Source: Bog-877 sp050734135
GTDB taxonomy: Bacteria; Chloroflexota; Dormibacteria; Aeolococcales; Bog-877
Assembly: GCA_050734135.1 (NCBI GenBank)
Contig: JBOHUG010000114.1
Coordinates: 62,001-126,000 of the forward strand
Reading direction: 5' to 3'
DNA: 64,000 nt
In this document: positions 6,859 to 15,037 of the stretch, piece by piece
Layout: each line of letters begins with the position of its first letter
Position numbering within the stretch: position 1 is the first letter of the stretch
Made by a program: the position numbers and the translations under genes
Notes under the pieces: model-generated
The model's database searches: none
What the model was told of the DNA's origin: nothing
What the model saw: only the letters and a program-made list of their open reading frames with translations

Positions 6859-8849
6859 GGTCCCTGGCGACGGGCGGCGGACAACCCCGGACCCGGCGCA
6901 TCCAGGCTCCCGACATTCTCGACCTGGTCGACTCGGAGCGGCGGAAGCGGGCAGCCGAGCTGGAGACCTGGCTGGAGCAGTTGCAGCTACCTGTCGCATT
7001 TCTCATCTGCTCTCGCCGCGAGACTACGGATGATCCCCTCGCGGGGTTGGCCCCCGGACGAGCTTCGAGTCGGCTGCAGGCTGCCATGGAGGATTATCTC
7101 GCCGATCAAACTCGGCGCCGCCCCAGGTTTCGGAGGACCGTGTTCCTTGCCCTCTCCGATCTCGGGTCCGATGGAGAGATGGCGCCGTCTGGACCGGGCT
7201 GGATTGTCTCCCCTGACCGACCGGCTCCGCTGGCTGAGGGTCTCTGGCGAGAGCGCCCGACACTCCTGAGAGTTGGAGGGCGGTACCTGAGTTCGGTTTG
7301 GATTGAGCGGTTGCCGGGAATTGAAGTCGCTCCCGGGTGGCTGTGGGCTCTGGTCGGAACTCCGGGTGAGTTCGACCTGATCCTGAGCATTTGGCCCCAG
7401 GCCAAAGGTGCAGCAGACCGGTCATTGCGCCGCCGCATGGTGGGACTGCGCGCCAGGGAGCTGGCCGCCGGCCAGCGCGGTGAGGACGGGGACCCTCGAC
7501 TGCGCGCAGCACTGGACTCGGCGGCGCGGCTCCGAGAGGTACTGGCTCGATCCGAGGGCAAGCTCTTCGACCTAGCGATCACCGCTACCTTGGGCGCCGA
7601 CACCGCGAACCACACCCGGGAGCTGGTCCACGACCTGCAGTCCCGAGTGGCGGCCCTGAGAGCAGGGCTCGCACCGGCCTGGTGCAGTCCGGGCCCTGCC
7701 CGCCTCCAGACCCAGCTGCTTCCGACCGACCCACTCGGACCGAGGCGGGTGGTGCAGAGTGGCGAACTCGCCACCTTGTGGCCCTGGCTCGACGACTGGG
7801 ACGGAAAGACGATGGGCGCGGTTCACCTGGGGCGGCACCTGCGGACAGGCGCTCCGGTCTGGTTGAAGCTCCATGATCCAACAGCTCTTCCGAATGCCAA
7901 CTTGGGGGTGGTGGCAGCCTCCGGCAGCGGTAAGTCCTACCTCGGCGGTTTACTCGGACTCGAAGCCGTCTGCCTGGGCGTCCGAACCGTCGTTCTGGAT
8001 CCTGAAAACGAGCATCGTCGATGGTGCGAGGCGGTCGACGGTCAGTACCTCTCGCTCGGTGATTCCCGGCCTAGCGGATTCAACTTGCTGGAGATGGCGG
8101 AGCCGGGAGAGGCTCCGAGTGCGGTCGCCGAACTGATCTCCCTCCTCTGTGGACGGCTGTCGCCGGCGGAGATCGGCCAGGTCTCCGACGCTGTGAGGTG
8201 GGTGCTCGCTGAAGCCGGGACCGGCTCAGCGGTGCTCTCCGATTGTCTCCCCCGACTGCGCCGAACCGAAGCGGGCGAGACGGTCGCCCACCGGCTGCTG
8301 CCCTGGCTGGACGGGACCGCAGGGGCACTCTTCAACTCCGCGGGGCGGGGGCCGGAGGTGATGACGACCACCGCGGTTGGACTCCGCGAACTCCCCTCGG
8401 CCTGGCTCCCCGCCGCCACCCTGCTGGTCTCGCACTGGCTCTGGCGCTGGATCCGTTTTCAGGGGGGTCGGAAGCAGGCGATCGTGGACGAGGCCGGGTT
8501 GTTGGCGGACAACGCCCCCCTGCAGCGACTCATGGCCCACCTCGCTCGGCGGATCCGTAAATATCAGGGCTCTTTGGTGCTGCTCACCCAGTCCGCCGGC
8601 GACCTCCTCGGCAGCGCTCCCGGGGAGGTAATGGCAGTGAATTCAGCGACCATGCTGCTCGGCAGCCAGCACCCCGCAGCTGCCCTTCGGTTACAGCAGG
8701 GATTCCTCCTCGACGACGCCCAGCGACAATGGCTGGAGAGAGCCGGACGGGGCCAGTTTCTCCTGCTCTTGGGGTCCCGGCGGGCACCGATTCAGATCGA
8801 GGCCGCGTCCGAATATCACCAATTGCTCAGTTCCGAGAGCGACGACTGA
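6855..8849 (+). CDS. VirB4/TraC-like ATPase of a type IV secretion-like system
   Basis: This 664-residue protein starts at GTG 6855 within a GTGA overlap. The N-terminal ~300 residues are a VirB4-type domain with membrane-facing and dimerisation segments and no clear transmembrane helix. The C-terminal RecA-like domain has Walker A ASGSGKS (residues 355-361), the following VVLDPENEHRRWC and YLSLG typical of VirB4/TraC, and a Walker B-like KQAIVDEAGLL. A sensor LTQSAGDLL and the C-terminal QFLLLLGSRRAPIQIEA complete it. VirB4 proteins power assembly and export in T4SS. It is translationally coupled to the PrgI-like protein. No relaxase or VirD4 coupling protein is in the window. Confidence 0.82.
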   Translation: MRSLATGGGQPRTRRIQAPDILDLVDSERRKRAAELETWLEQLQLPVAFLICSRRETTDDPLAGLAPGRASSRLQAAMEDYLADQTRRRPRFRRTVFLALSDLGSDGEMAPSGPGWIVSPDRPAPLAEGLWRERPTLLRVGGRYLSSVWIERLPGIEVAPGWLWALVGTPGEFDLILSIWPQAKGAADRSLRRRMVGLRARELAAGQRGEDGDPRLRAALDSAARLREVLARSEGKLFDLAITATLGADTANHTRELVHDLQSRVAALRAGLAPAWCSPGPARLQTQLLPTDPLGPRRVVQSGELATLWPWLDDWDGKTMGAVHLGRHLRTGAPVWLKLHDPTALPNANLGVVAASGSGKSYLGGLLGLEAVCLGVRTVVLDPENEHRRWCEAVDGQYLSLGDSRPSGFNLLEMAEPGEAPSAVAELISLLCGRLSPAEIGQVSDAVRWVLAEAGTGSAVLSDCLPRLRRTEAGETVAHRLLPWLDGTAGALFNSAGRGPEVMTTTAVGLRELPSAWLPAATLLVSHWLWRWIRFQGGRKQAIVDEAGLLADNAPLQRLMAHLARRIRKYQGSLVLLTQSAGDLLGSAPGEVMAVNSATMLLGSQHPAAALRLQQGFLLDDAQRQWLERAGRGQFLLLLGSRRAPIQIEAASEYHQLLSSESDD

Positions 8850-8898
8850 GGGTGGCGACGGTCTGGGGCCATGAAGTTGGCACCCTCGGGTCCGAGTC

Positions 8899-8904
8899 TA
8901 GAAT
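8899..8904 (+). promoter_or_regulatory. Leaderless-type -10 box TAGAAT
   Basis: TAGAAT ends 8 nt before ATG 8913 and favours that start over the in-frame ATG at 8871. Confidence 0.5.
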
Positions 8905-8912
8905 CATCCTTC

Positions 8913-9509
8913 ATGGGCCGGGTGCTTTTTGTCCGTCTGACCAATCCCGGCCTGGCCGGCGGGGCCGAGTGGACCACGGCGGTGGCCAACTTCGCCGCCA
9001 CCAGATCGTGGCATTCGGAGCCCTTCTGGCTCGCGACAGATGACTCCCCGGGCCTCTTTGAGATGGAGTACCTGCGCCACCTGCGCCTGGAGAATCATGA
9101 GCCGATCTTCGGCGCTGGCTTCGTCCGCCTGGCAGGGGACGAGACGGACGCGCTGGCGGTCTATTTTGGGCTGCTAAAGCTGACGGGGAGGCTGGGCGGA
9201 CGAGCTCTGGTGTTGGATCCCGACAACCCGATCCGCAAGCAGCGCCAGCTGGCTCTGGTAGAGGGTGAAGTGAGTGGACCTCGAAGCATCGACGAGGTGA
9301 TGGTGGCGGGCCCGATCTTCAAGCGGCTGGCCGGCGGGACCATTACCTTCTACCCTCCGCGGTATCGCGGGGCGACCCTGCCTGGCCCCGTCGGCTTACC
9401 GGGGCAGTGGAGCTTCGCGATCCATGGGATGAAGGACCACGCGCCCGGATTCCTAGAGGCGGAAGCCGAGGCGATGCGCATCTACCGCAGCCTGCGCGCC
9501 ATCGGCTGA
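8913..9509 (+). CDS. Unrecognised 198-residue protein
   Basis: I do not recognise this family. ATG 8913 is preferred over ATG 8871 because the TAGAAT box lies between them. The N-terminus MGRVLFVRLTNPGLAGG starts with a beta strand and glycine turn. The middle has LGGRALVLDPDNPIRKQ, and the end is helical (EAEAEAMRIYRSLRAIG). There is no membrane helix, signal peptide or metal-site motif. It lies between the VirB4-like gene and dtd, with its own promoter-like box, so it is probably not part of the secretion operon. It is likely a real protein because codon use matches its neighbours and the frame is long. Confidence 0.7.
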   Translation: MGRVLFVRLTNPGLAGGAEWTTAVANFAATRSWHSEPFWLATDDSPGLFEMEYLRHLRLENHEPIFGAGFVRLAGDETDALAVYFGLLKLTGRLGGRALVLDPDNPIRKQRQLALVEGEVSGPRSIDEVMVAGPIFKRLAGGTITFYPPRYRGATLPGPVGLPGQWSFAIHGMKDHAPGFLEAEAEAMRIYRSLRAIG

Positions 9510-9513
9510 TCCG

Positions 9514-9984
9514 TTGCGGGCTGTGGTGCAGCGGGTGGCGCGCGCCCGGGTCACTGTGGATGGCGAGCTGATCGCCGCCATCAGGGGTGGTCTGGCGATC
9601 TACCTGGGAGTCGGTCCCACCGACGAGCCGGCGGTTGCTCGACACTTTGCAGGACGTTTGGTGGAACTCCGCATCTTTCCCGATGCAGCCGGCAAGATGA
9701 ACAAGTCCCTCCTGGCCGTTGGGGGTGAGGTACTTGTGGTCAGCCAGTTCACCCTCTTCGCCGATACTCGCCGGGGCCATCGGCCGGCGTTCACTGCGGC
9801 GGCCGACCCTGAGCGTGGGCTCGAGCTGTATCGGCTCTTCATCGACGAGCTCCGCCGCCTCGGGGTCGTCCGCGTGTCCCAGGGCCAGTTTGGCGCCCAC
9901 ATGCTGGTTGACTCCGTCAACGACGGACCAGTGACTATCGTCGCCGCCACCTCCGAAGCTCCCTGGCTGGCCGACTGCGGCTGA
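9514..9984 (+). CDS. dtd: D-aminoacyl-tRNA deacylase
   Basis: This 156-residue protein starts at TTG 9514, 4 nt after the preceding stop, and encodes the classic (M)RAVVQRV N-terminus of Dtd. Signature motifs are VSQFTLF with its catalytic Thr region near residue 80 and the Gly-cisPro-like VNDGPVTI near the C-terminus. The enzyme hydrolyses D-amino acids (and glycine mischarged on tRNA-Ala) from tRNA and acts as a cytoplasmic homodimer. It appears to be a housekeeping gene sitting inside the secretion-like gene group. Any link to the D/L amino acid pathway at 1443-3742 is speculative. Confidence 0.93.
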   Translation: MRAVVQRVARARVTVDGELIAAIRGGLAIYLGVGPTDEPAVARHFAGRLVELRIFPDAAGKMNKSLLAVGGEVLVVSQFTLFADTRRGHRPAFTAAADPERGLELYRLFIDELRRLGVVRVSQGQFGAHMLVDSVNDGPVTIVAATSEAPWLADCG

Positions 9985-10051
9985 CGAGCGCCAGCGCTTT
10001 CCCCCAGCGGACATAGGGGAGGGAGCATCTCAGTCAGCAGGGGGTAGATTC

Positions 10052-10292
10052 GTGGGCGAGCTAAATTCATTGCTCAATTCCTGGGTTCTGATCGGACAGG
10101 GAATAATCGGCAGCCTAGGTACATTGGCGTTTGTCAGTGCCTTTGTCTGGCGCGTGGTTGCCCCCAACCCTCACAGTGCCATGGAGGCCCTAACGATGGT
10201 TGGGCCGGATCGCCGTCGGAACCCTGGGGGTGGAGCTGGCGGGCGTGCTCACCCACGTGCTGCTGGCGGCAGTCCCGCACAGCGTCGGCTGA
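10052..10292 (+). pseudogene. Small two-helix membrane protein with internal frame change (VirB2/TrbC-like position)
   Basis: From GTG 10052 the frame encodes a membrane helix (WVLIGQGIIGSLGTLAFVSAFVW) and then becomes Gly/Arg-rich after about 10190. In the +1 frame, just after an in-frame TAA at 10191-10193, a second hydrophobic helix appears (RIAVGTLGVELAGVLTHVLLAAV) and stops at 10292. That is 3 nt before the next gene, the spacing expected of an operon. The simplest reading is one ~80-residue two-helix protein broken by a single-base change or sequence error. Two-helix subunits next to VirB6 recall VirB2/TrbC pilins, but identity is inference. A separate TTG-started ORF at 10200 is the alternative. 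Confidence 0.5.
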
Positions 10293-10295
10293 ACC

Positions 10296-11198
10296 GTGGT
10301 CGCGCTGACCTTTCCCAGCTTTGACCTCCACCCCCTCTCCCTGTTCAACCATCTCATCAGCGGTGCCCTCACCGCCTTCGTGACGTCCTCTCGCGCCACC
10401 CTCGATGGAGCCCTCCGAACTTACCTGTTCGGTACCTACGACGCCGCCCATCCTCTTCGCCATCAGCCCTTCACTGATACCCCGGGCGTGGGGCAGCTGA
10501 ACCACTTACTGCTGGGCGCCGGTGGCGCGCTGCTGGTAGCTGTGTTTCTCTACAGTTCGCTGCGCACTGTTGCCAGCGCCGGCGACGCGCGCCACCACCT
10601 GCAGATCGTCCTGCCCCGTGTGCTCGTGGCGCTCGCGTTGGCTGTTGTTAGCCTGCCGTTGCTTCAGCAGGCCGTCGATCTGAACAACGCCCTCAGCGCA
10701 GTGGTGAGCGGCGGAGCCGACCTTAACCTGGCCCAGTTACCGTGGAGTTCACCGCTGAGTGGTTCCGCATTGCGGTCTGCTTCGACCAACGTCTTTTTGC
10801 TGCTTTTCGCTGCCGCGCTGGTGCTGGCACTGGTGATCTTGGTGCTTGCCTACGTGGTGCGGTACACGCTGCTAGCCGTGCTGTGTGCCACTGCCCCGCT
10901 GGCGGCGATCGCCTGGATTCTCCCGGAAACGCGGGGTTTCTCCCGTCAGTGGCTGCGTCTCCTGGTGATCACTCTTTTCATGCAGTTTGGTCAGCTGCTA
11001 GTACTTCGCAGCGCCATCGCTCTCGCATTCGCGCGCGGGCACGGGGTGATCGGGATTCTGTATGCATTCGCCGCCCTTTACTTGATGCTACGCGTTCCCG
11101 GCGCCCTCAACGTGGCGGCCCACTACGGGTCCAGTGCGGAGGGGGCCGGCCGCCGCTGGGCGCGGGCGGCACGGCGGTCGGCGACAACTGAGGTCTAG
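10296..11198 (+). CDS. VirB6/TrbL-like polytopic membrane protein
   Basis: This 300-residue protein starts at GTG 10296. A hydrophilic N-terminus (~65 residues) is followed by about six membrane helices (near 68-88, 103-122, 165-195, 200-220, 228-245 and 252-270) and a basic C-terminus (RRWARAARRS). The helix pattern, the long loop between helices 2 and 3, and the cytosolic basic tail resemble VirB6/TrbL, the inner-membrane channel subunit of type IV secretion systems. These proteins have no catalytic motif, so the call rests on topology and on the nearby VirB4-like ATPase. It follows the frame-disrupted two-helix gene by 3 nt. Confidence 0.6.
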   Translation: MVALTFPSFDLHPLSLFNHLISGALTAFVTSSRATLDGALRTYLFGTYDAAHPLRHQPFTDTPGVGQLNHLLLGAGGALLVAVFLYSSLRTVASAGDARHHLQIVLPRVLVALALAVVSLPLLQQAVDLNNALSAVVSGGADLNLAQLPWSSPLSGSALRSASTNVFLLLFAAALVLALVILVLAYVVRYTLLAVLCATAPLAAIAWILPETRGFSRQWLRLLVITLFMQFGQLLVLRSAIALAFARGHGVIGILYAFAALYLMLRVPGALNVAAHYGSSAEGAGRRWARAARRSATTEV

Positions 11199-11207
11199 CC
11201 TGGGTGG

Positions 11208-11804
11208 TCAGAGAGTCACGTGCGCCTCGACGATCGGCGTTCCCCACAGGCTCTTCAGCTGGCCAAAGAACGCGCTGGATCGGAGCGAGGGACGGTCCTC
11301 CAGGTCGCCGAAGGTCAGCTCGGCGCGAGCCGCCGGCAGCCGAGGGGACCAGGTTAGCTGGGAGACGTCGAAACCCGCTGTACAGCTCGGGCACGAGGCC
11401 CGCATCGGGTCTGGGTCCGGGAACCTGAGCCGGAAGAATTCAAGCGCCGCAGCGCAGACGGGACACACCGCTCGGTAGCCCTGGGGCGGTTCGGTGTCAA
11501 AGCCCTCTGGACCCGGATCCGGATAGCAGCGCAGGACCCCGCTCTCGAGGCGGACCTCGCCACGGCCCGGCCCCGCCATCTGCAGTCGACCGGGGGGAAG
11601 CAAGAGCCGGGCGAAGGCGGGACCGGGCAGAAGGGCGTCGGGCTCCGAGCCGGCGGTGGCCAGCCCCACCTCGAACAGCAGCTGGATAGTTGCCTGCAGC
11701 AGGACCTCGCTGGGTACAAACGTCGGGTCGCCGGGAAGCAGGTGTAGCCAAGTCCGGTGGCCGTGACCGCCATGTCCGGAGCCGACTGAGAGCGAGAGAG
11801 GCAT
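11208..11804 (-). CDS. Unrecognised protein with a CxxC...CxxC zinc-ribbon
   Basis: This 198-residue protein is convergent with the VirB6-like gene (9 nt apart). Its central region has two cysteine pairs (VCPVC and SCPSC, about 22 residues apart) that should bind one zinc ion. A C-terminal ~60-residue domain follows, with FGDLEDRPSLRSSAFFGQLKSLWG. The N-terminal third is His/Gly-rich, then Leu-rich. It has no signal peptide or membrane helix. I do not recognise the family. The evenly spaced cysteines and continuous high-GC codon pattern on this strand make it more likely real than the opposite-strand frames. Confidence 0.65.
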   Translation of the reverse strand: MPLSLSVGSGHGGHGHRTWLHLLPGDPTFVPSEVLLQATIQLLFEVGLATAGSEPDALLPGPAFARLLLPPGRLQMAGPGRGEVRLESGVLRCYPDPGPEGFDTEPPQGYRAVCPVCAAALEFFRLRFPDPDPMRASCPSCTAGFDVSQLTWSPRLPAARAELTFGDLEDRPSLRSSAFFGQLKSLWGTPIVEAHVTL

Positions 11805-11856
11805 CTGCGGGGATCGTAACCGGCCCCGTGGGACCGGGGGAGCGGACCTAATTCAG

Positions 11857-12237
11857 GTGATGGCAAAGGGTCGGATCAAGTCGGCGCTCGCTCTGATCGG
11901 AGCCTGCGCCGCGCTCTCCATCGTTCTCCCACCGCTGGCCGGCGTCCTCAACGGAGTCGGCTCGGTCACGCTCCTGGCTCTGGGTGGGTATTCCGCCTAT
12001 CGGGCCTGGGCCTGGCTCGAGACGGTCGTGGAGGCGTCGCGGCGGCCGAGCACGGTCCGGCGCAATCTGAGCCGTTCGGAATCGGGAAATGAGAATGCGC
12101 CGGTGCCGCCGCGTTCGCGAGCTCGGTCGAGGTCAGCCCCAGATCAGGATCGGTCTGGCACCGAGGAGCGCCGGCTCCACTGGCCGGGGGTGGTGCACCG
12201 GGATCGCCCGCTCGTCCCGGTGTCGCGGGAACGGTAG
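11857..12237 (+). CDS. Small membrane protein with basic C-terminal tail
   Basis: The protein has about 126 residues; GTG 11857 and ATG 11860 are adjacent possible starts. Two hydrophobic segments (about residues 10-28, LALIGACAALSIVLPPLAG, and 33-50, GSVTLLALGGYSAYRAWAW) are followed by an Arg/Ser-rich hydrophilic tail of ~70 residues that is probably cytoplasmic and disordered. I do not recognise the family. A two-helix protein near a VirB4/VirB6-like pair might belong to that machine, but it is separated from it by an opposite-strand gene. Confidence 0.5.
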   Translation: MMAKGRIKSALALIGACAALSIVLPPLAGVLNGVGSVTLLALGGYSAYRAWAWLETVVEASRRPSTVRRNLSRSESGNENAPVPPRSRARSRSAPDQDRSGTEERRLHWPGVVHRDRPLVPVSRER

Positions 12238-12302
12238 GACAGAGCGGTCGCGACCTGACTCCGGGGCGCCCGATTGAGATCGAGGGTCTCGACAGCGACT
12301 GC

Positions 12303-12308
12303 TACGAT
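12303..12308 (+). promoter_or_regulatory. Leaderless-type -10 box TACGAT
   Basis: TACGAT ends 6 nt before ATG 12315 of ispH; the intervening AGGC is too close to act as a ribosome site. Confidence 0.55.
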
Positions 12309-12314
12309 CGAGGC

Positions 12315-13226
12315 ATGGAAGTCGTCAAGATCAAGCCCCGCGGGTACTGCCACGGGGTGGTCGAGGCGGTCCGAGCTCTCCGCCAGGCCGCTGAGGAGCA
12401 CGAGGGCGAATCCGTGGCGATGCTTGGCTATCTGGTGCACAACGAGCATGTGACGCGGGAGTTCGCCGACCGCGGCGTGAAACTCATCGACGCTCCCTCC
12501 CGGCTGGAGGCGCTGGAGGAGGTCACCGAGGGCACAGTCGTGCTGACCGCTCATGGAGTATCGCCCGAAGTCAAGGAGCGCGCTCGAGCCAAGGGCTTGA
12601 ACGTGGTCGATGCCACCTGTAGTGATGTGGTCCGCACCCATGACCTGGTCCAACGACTCACCGGTGAGGGTTATTCCGTGATCTACATCGGCAAGGCCGG
12701 CCACCCAGAGCCGGAGGGCGTCCTCGGGGAGGCCCCTGACAGGATCCACCTGGTCCAGTCCCTGGCCGATGTCGACACCCTGGAGATCACCAATCCCAAG
12801 CTGGCCGTCACCACCCAGACAACCCTCTCGGTCTGGGATACCCAGTCGATCATCGAGAAGCTCCGCCTGCGCTTCCCGCACGTCGAAGTACACAACGAGA
12901 TCTGCAGCGCCACCCAGGACCGGCAGCAAGCAGCGGTCGAGGCGGCTCGGGAGTGTGATGTAGTGATCGTGGTGGGCAGCGCCCGAAGCAGCAACAGCCA
13001 GCGCCTGGTCCAGGTCGTTCATCAACTGGCGAAGCGGCCCGCCTATCTGGTGGACACCGTCGCCGATCTCCAGCCGGAGTGGTTCATCGGTTGCAATCGG
13101 GTGGGAGTCACGTCTGGCGCGTCGACACCCACCGGCCTGACCCGGGAGGTGATCGCAGCCCTAGAGCTGATGGAGGCACCGCCACCGGTGCCGACCCCGG
13201 CCAATTCGGAACCGGCCTCCGCCTGA
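12315..13226 (+). CDS. ispH: 4-hydroxy-3-methylbut-2-enyl diphosphate reductase
   Basis: This 303-residue protein (also called LytB) catalyses the last step of the MEP isoprenoid pathway, reducing HMBPP to IPP and DMAPP with a [4Fe-4S] cluster. The three cluster cysteines are present: Cys12 (GYCHGV), Cys102 (DATCSDV) and Cys197 (EICSATQDRQ). Substrate-binding His and Glu lie in LVHNEHV and LTAHGV, and the proton-relay Thr in TTQTTLS. SSNSQRL and TSGASTP also match the family. It stands alone, with a -10 box 6 nt upstream and a hairpin after the stop, so it is probably monocistronic. The enzyme indicates that isoprenoids are made by the MEP route. Confidence 0.95.
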   Translation: MEVVKIKPRGYCHGVVEAVRALRQAAEEHEGESVAMLGYLVHNEHVTREFADRGVKLIDAPSRLEALEEVTEGTVVLTAHGVSPEVKERARAKGLNVVDATCSDVVRTHDLVQRLTGEGYSVIYIGKAGHPEPEGVLGEAPDRIHLVQSLADVDTLEITNPKLAVTTQTTLSVWDTQSIIEKLRLRFPHVEVHNEICSATQDRQQAAVEAARECDVVIVVGSARSSNSQRLVQVVHQLAKRPAYLVDTVADLQPEWFIGCNRVGVTSGASTPTGLTREVIAALELMEAPPPVPTPANSEPASA

Positions 13227-13236
13227 CAACATCCTC

Positions 13237-13262
13237 CGATGCCGGTTCGCCAATTGGCATCG
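13237..13262 (+). terminator. Possible hairpin terminator after ispH
   Basis: CGATGCC (13237-13243) pairs with GGCATCG (13256-13262) around a 12-nt loop, 10 nt after the ispH stop. No T-run follows, so termination strength is uncertain. Confidence 0.4.
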
Positions 13263-13387
13263 AAGGGTCCCGGCCCGGGCGCGATCGGTACCATCTCCCC
13301 AGGTTGAAAAACTCACCCGGCCGCCCCTTGGTGGCGGAGCTGGTTGGACCTGCCCCGCGACCTCTCACTCGGGCCAGAATCGCCACC

Positions 13388-13741
13388 GTGATAGTGGCCG
13401 CGGCGCCTCTGGCGGTCCGCCTGGGATGGTGGTGGTGGAGTCAGAGCCGTCTCCGGGCGGGGGGCGGGAACGCCGCCACTAGATCGGCTCCGGCCGCGAT
13501 CGAGCACACCGAGGTGGAAATGGTCCAGCGCGCTCTTGGTCGGTGGCGGCTTCGGGTCGTCAGCACTCGCTGGGTGGTGCCTGTCGCAACCGCCATCTCA
13601 CCGCCGCCGCGTTCTGGAGCCCAGGCCCGAAGGATAGTTCGGCTCCTGCGTCTATCCGGCGCGGTACTGGAGGCCAACTCGCGCAATGCGTCCCCGACGC
13701 TGCCGCGGCTGCCACCTCCACCCGCGCTGCCTCGCTCCTAA
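13388..13741 (+). CDS. Doubtful 117-residue basic protein with N-terminal hydrophobic segment
   Basis: This is the only plausible coding frame in the 578-nt stretch between ispH and the membrane gene at 13805. GTG 13388 would give a short hydrophobic N-terminus (VIVAAAPLAVRLGWWWW), then an Arg-rich body and a Pro-rich end. Third-position GC is fairly high in this frame, but there is no recognised motif and no convincing ribosome site. The rest of the interval (13263-13387 and 13742-13804) shows nothing I can assign beyond the hairpin after ispH. Confidence 0.3.
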   Translation: MIVAAAPLAVRLGWWWWSQSRLRAGGGNAATRSAPAAIEHTEVEMVQRALGRWRLRVVSTRWVVPVATAISPPPRSGAQARRIVRLLRLSGAVLEANSRNASPTLPRLPPPPALPRS

Positions 13742-13804
13742 CCCACCGGCGGCCCGGGCCGACGGGATTCCTGCACGATAAGTGATCTGCTAGAAGGGGA
13801 GGCG

Positions 13805-15007
13805 ATGATTGCCGTCCGACTCCTGAGCGTGCTCGTTGGCCTCTACCTGACGCTGGGGACCTTGGGGAGCGTGATTCGGACGGTCATCGTGCCGCGAGCT
13901 GTCTCCTCACGGCTCTCCTCGGCGGTGGCGGCCATGGTCCAGGGGGTGGCCGTTTACGTAGCCCGCACCCAGTCCGACTACATGGCCCGCGACGGGATCC
14001 TGGCCCAGGGTGCACCCCTATTCCTGGTGCTGCGGCTAGTGGTATGGATTGGGCTTCTGGTAGCCGGGTTCAGCCTCCTGTTTTGGGGCAGTAGCTCAGA
14101 CAGCTTCGCGGAGGCGATACGGCTCAGCTCGTCCTCGATTCTGCCGTTGGGGATCGCTCGGGCCGGCAGCGGCCTAGAGACCGCCATCGCCTTCCTGGAG
14201 TCAGCCTCAGGGGTGATCGTGGTCGCCCTGCAGATCTCCTATCTGCCCACGCTTTACAGCTCGTTCAATCGACGTGAAACCCTGGTGACCATGCTGGATA
14301 GCAGCAGTGGATCTCCGCCCTGGGGACCGGAGATCTTGGCTCGCCACGCCCTCATCGACAACCTGGAGCACTTAGCCGAGCTATACCGCAACTGGGAGCA
14401 GTGGGCGGCCGATGTGGCCGAGAGCCACACCAGCTACACCACTTTGCTCTACTTCCGCTCTCCTGAACCCCGGACCTCTTGGACCCTGGCGCTGCTGGCC
14501 TGCATGGACGCTGCCGCCATGCAGCTGTCCCTGAACCCGCTGACTGCCCCTGCCTCAGCGCGGCCGTTCCTCCGGATGGGAGTGGTTTGTCTTCGCTCAC
14601 TCTCGAGGGTCACCGGATACACGTTCCCGGCGGACCCGAGCCCCGACGACCCGATCGAGCTCACCCTGGAGGAGTTCCAGTTCGGAGTGAACCGGGTACT
14701 CAAGGTCGGCTGGGAGGCCGAGCGGACCGCTGAAGAGGCGTGGCCCCACTTCCGCGGCTGGCGTGTGAACTACGAGAGCCTGGCCCATCACCTGGCCACT
14801 CTGGTCGACGCGCCGCCGGGGCCGTGGTCGGGCACAAGGAAGGGGCAGTTAGAGTCATCCTTGGTCCCGGTGAGACCGCCCCACAGAGCCCCGAGCAAGG
14901 AGGTGGAGAGCGTGCTTCAGGTCACCCAGCAACGCCGCGCTCACCGGGCGGCTCGCAAGCAGAAGCCGGGCCCCGCGGCATCTACCGAGAAGCTGGGCGA
15001 ACAGTAG
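13805..15007 (+). CDS. Two-pore-helix membrane protein, ion-channel-like without a recognisable filter
   Basis: This 400-residue protein has ATG 13805 preceded by GAAGGGGAGG, a strong ribosome site. An N-terminal membrane helix (residues 3-22) is followed by another at about 75-97, a re-entrant-like stretch (SSSSILPLGIARAGSG) and a helix (TAIAFLESASGVIVVALQISYLP). This resembles the two-helix pore module of small K+ channels, but the TxGYGD selectivity filter is absent. The C-terminal ~250 residues are soluble and largely helical, ending in a basic, disordered tail. It could be a degenerate channel or mechanosensor; the substrate cannot be told from sequence. Confidence 0.7.
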   Translation: MIAVRLLSVLVGLYLTLGTLGSVIRTVIVPRAVSSRLSSAVAAMVQGVAVYVARTQSDYMARDGILAQGAPLFLVLRLVVWIGLLVAGFSLLFWGSSSDSFAEAIRLSSSSILPLGIARAGSGLETAIAFLESASGVIVVALQISYLPTLYSSFNRRETLVTMLDSSSGSPPWGPEILARHALIDNLEHLAELYRNWEQWAADVAESHTSYTTLLYFRSPEPRTSWTLALLACMDAAAMQLSLNPLTAPASARPFLRMGVVCLRSLSRVTGYTFPADPSPDDPIELTLEEFQFGVNRVLKVGWEAERTAEEAWPHFRGWRVNYESLAHHLATLVDAPPGPWSGTRKGQLESSLVPVRPPHRAPSKEVESVLQVTQQRRAHRAARKQKPGPAASTEKLGEQ

Positions 15008-15037
15008 GTACGCTGGCTTCCCCCGGTCGCTGAGAAG

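Noticed and set aside
1..11198. Integrative conjugative element
   Set aside because: VirB4- and VirB6-like genes occur, but there is no relaxase, coupling protein, integrase, replication gene or flanking repeat in the window, and housekeeping genes lie between them.
13079..13387. Plus-strand frame extending upstream of 13388 into ispH
   Set aside because: It overlaps the end of ispH and the hairpin after it; only the part after 13388 has any protein-like pattern.
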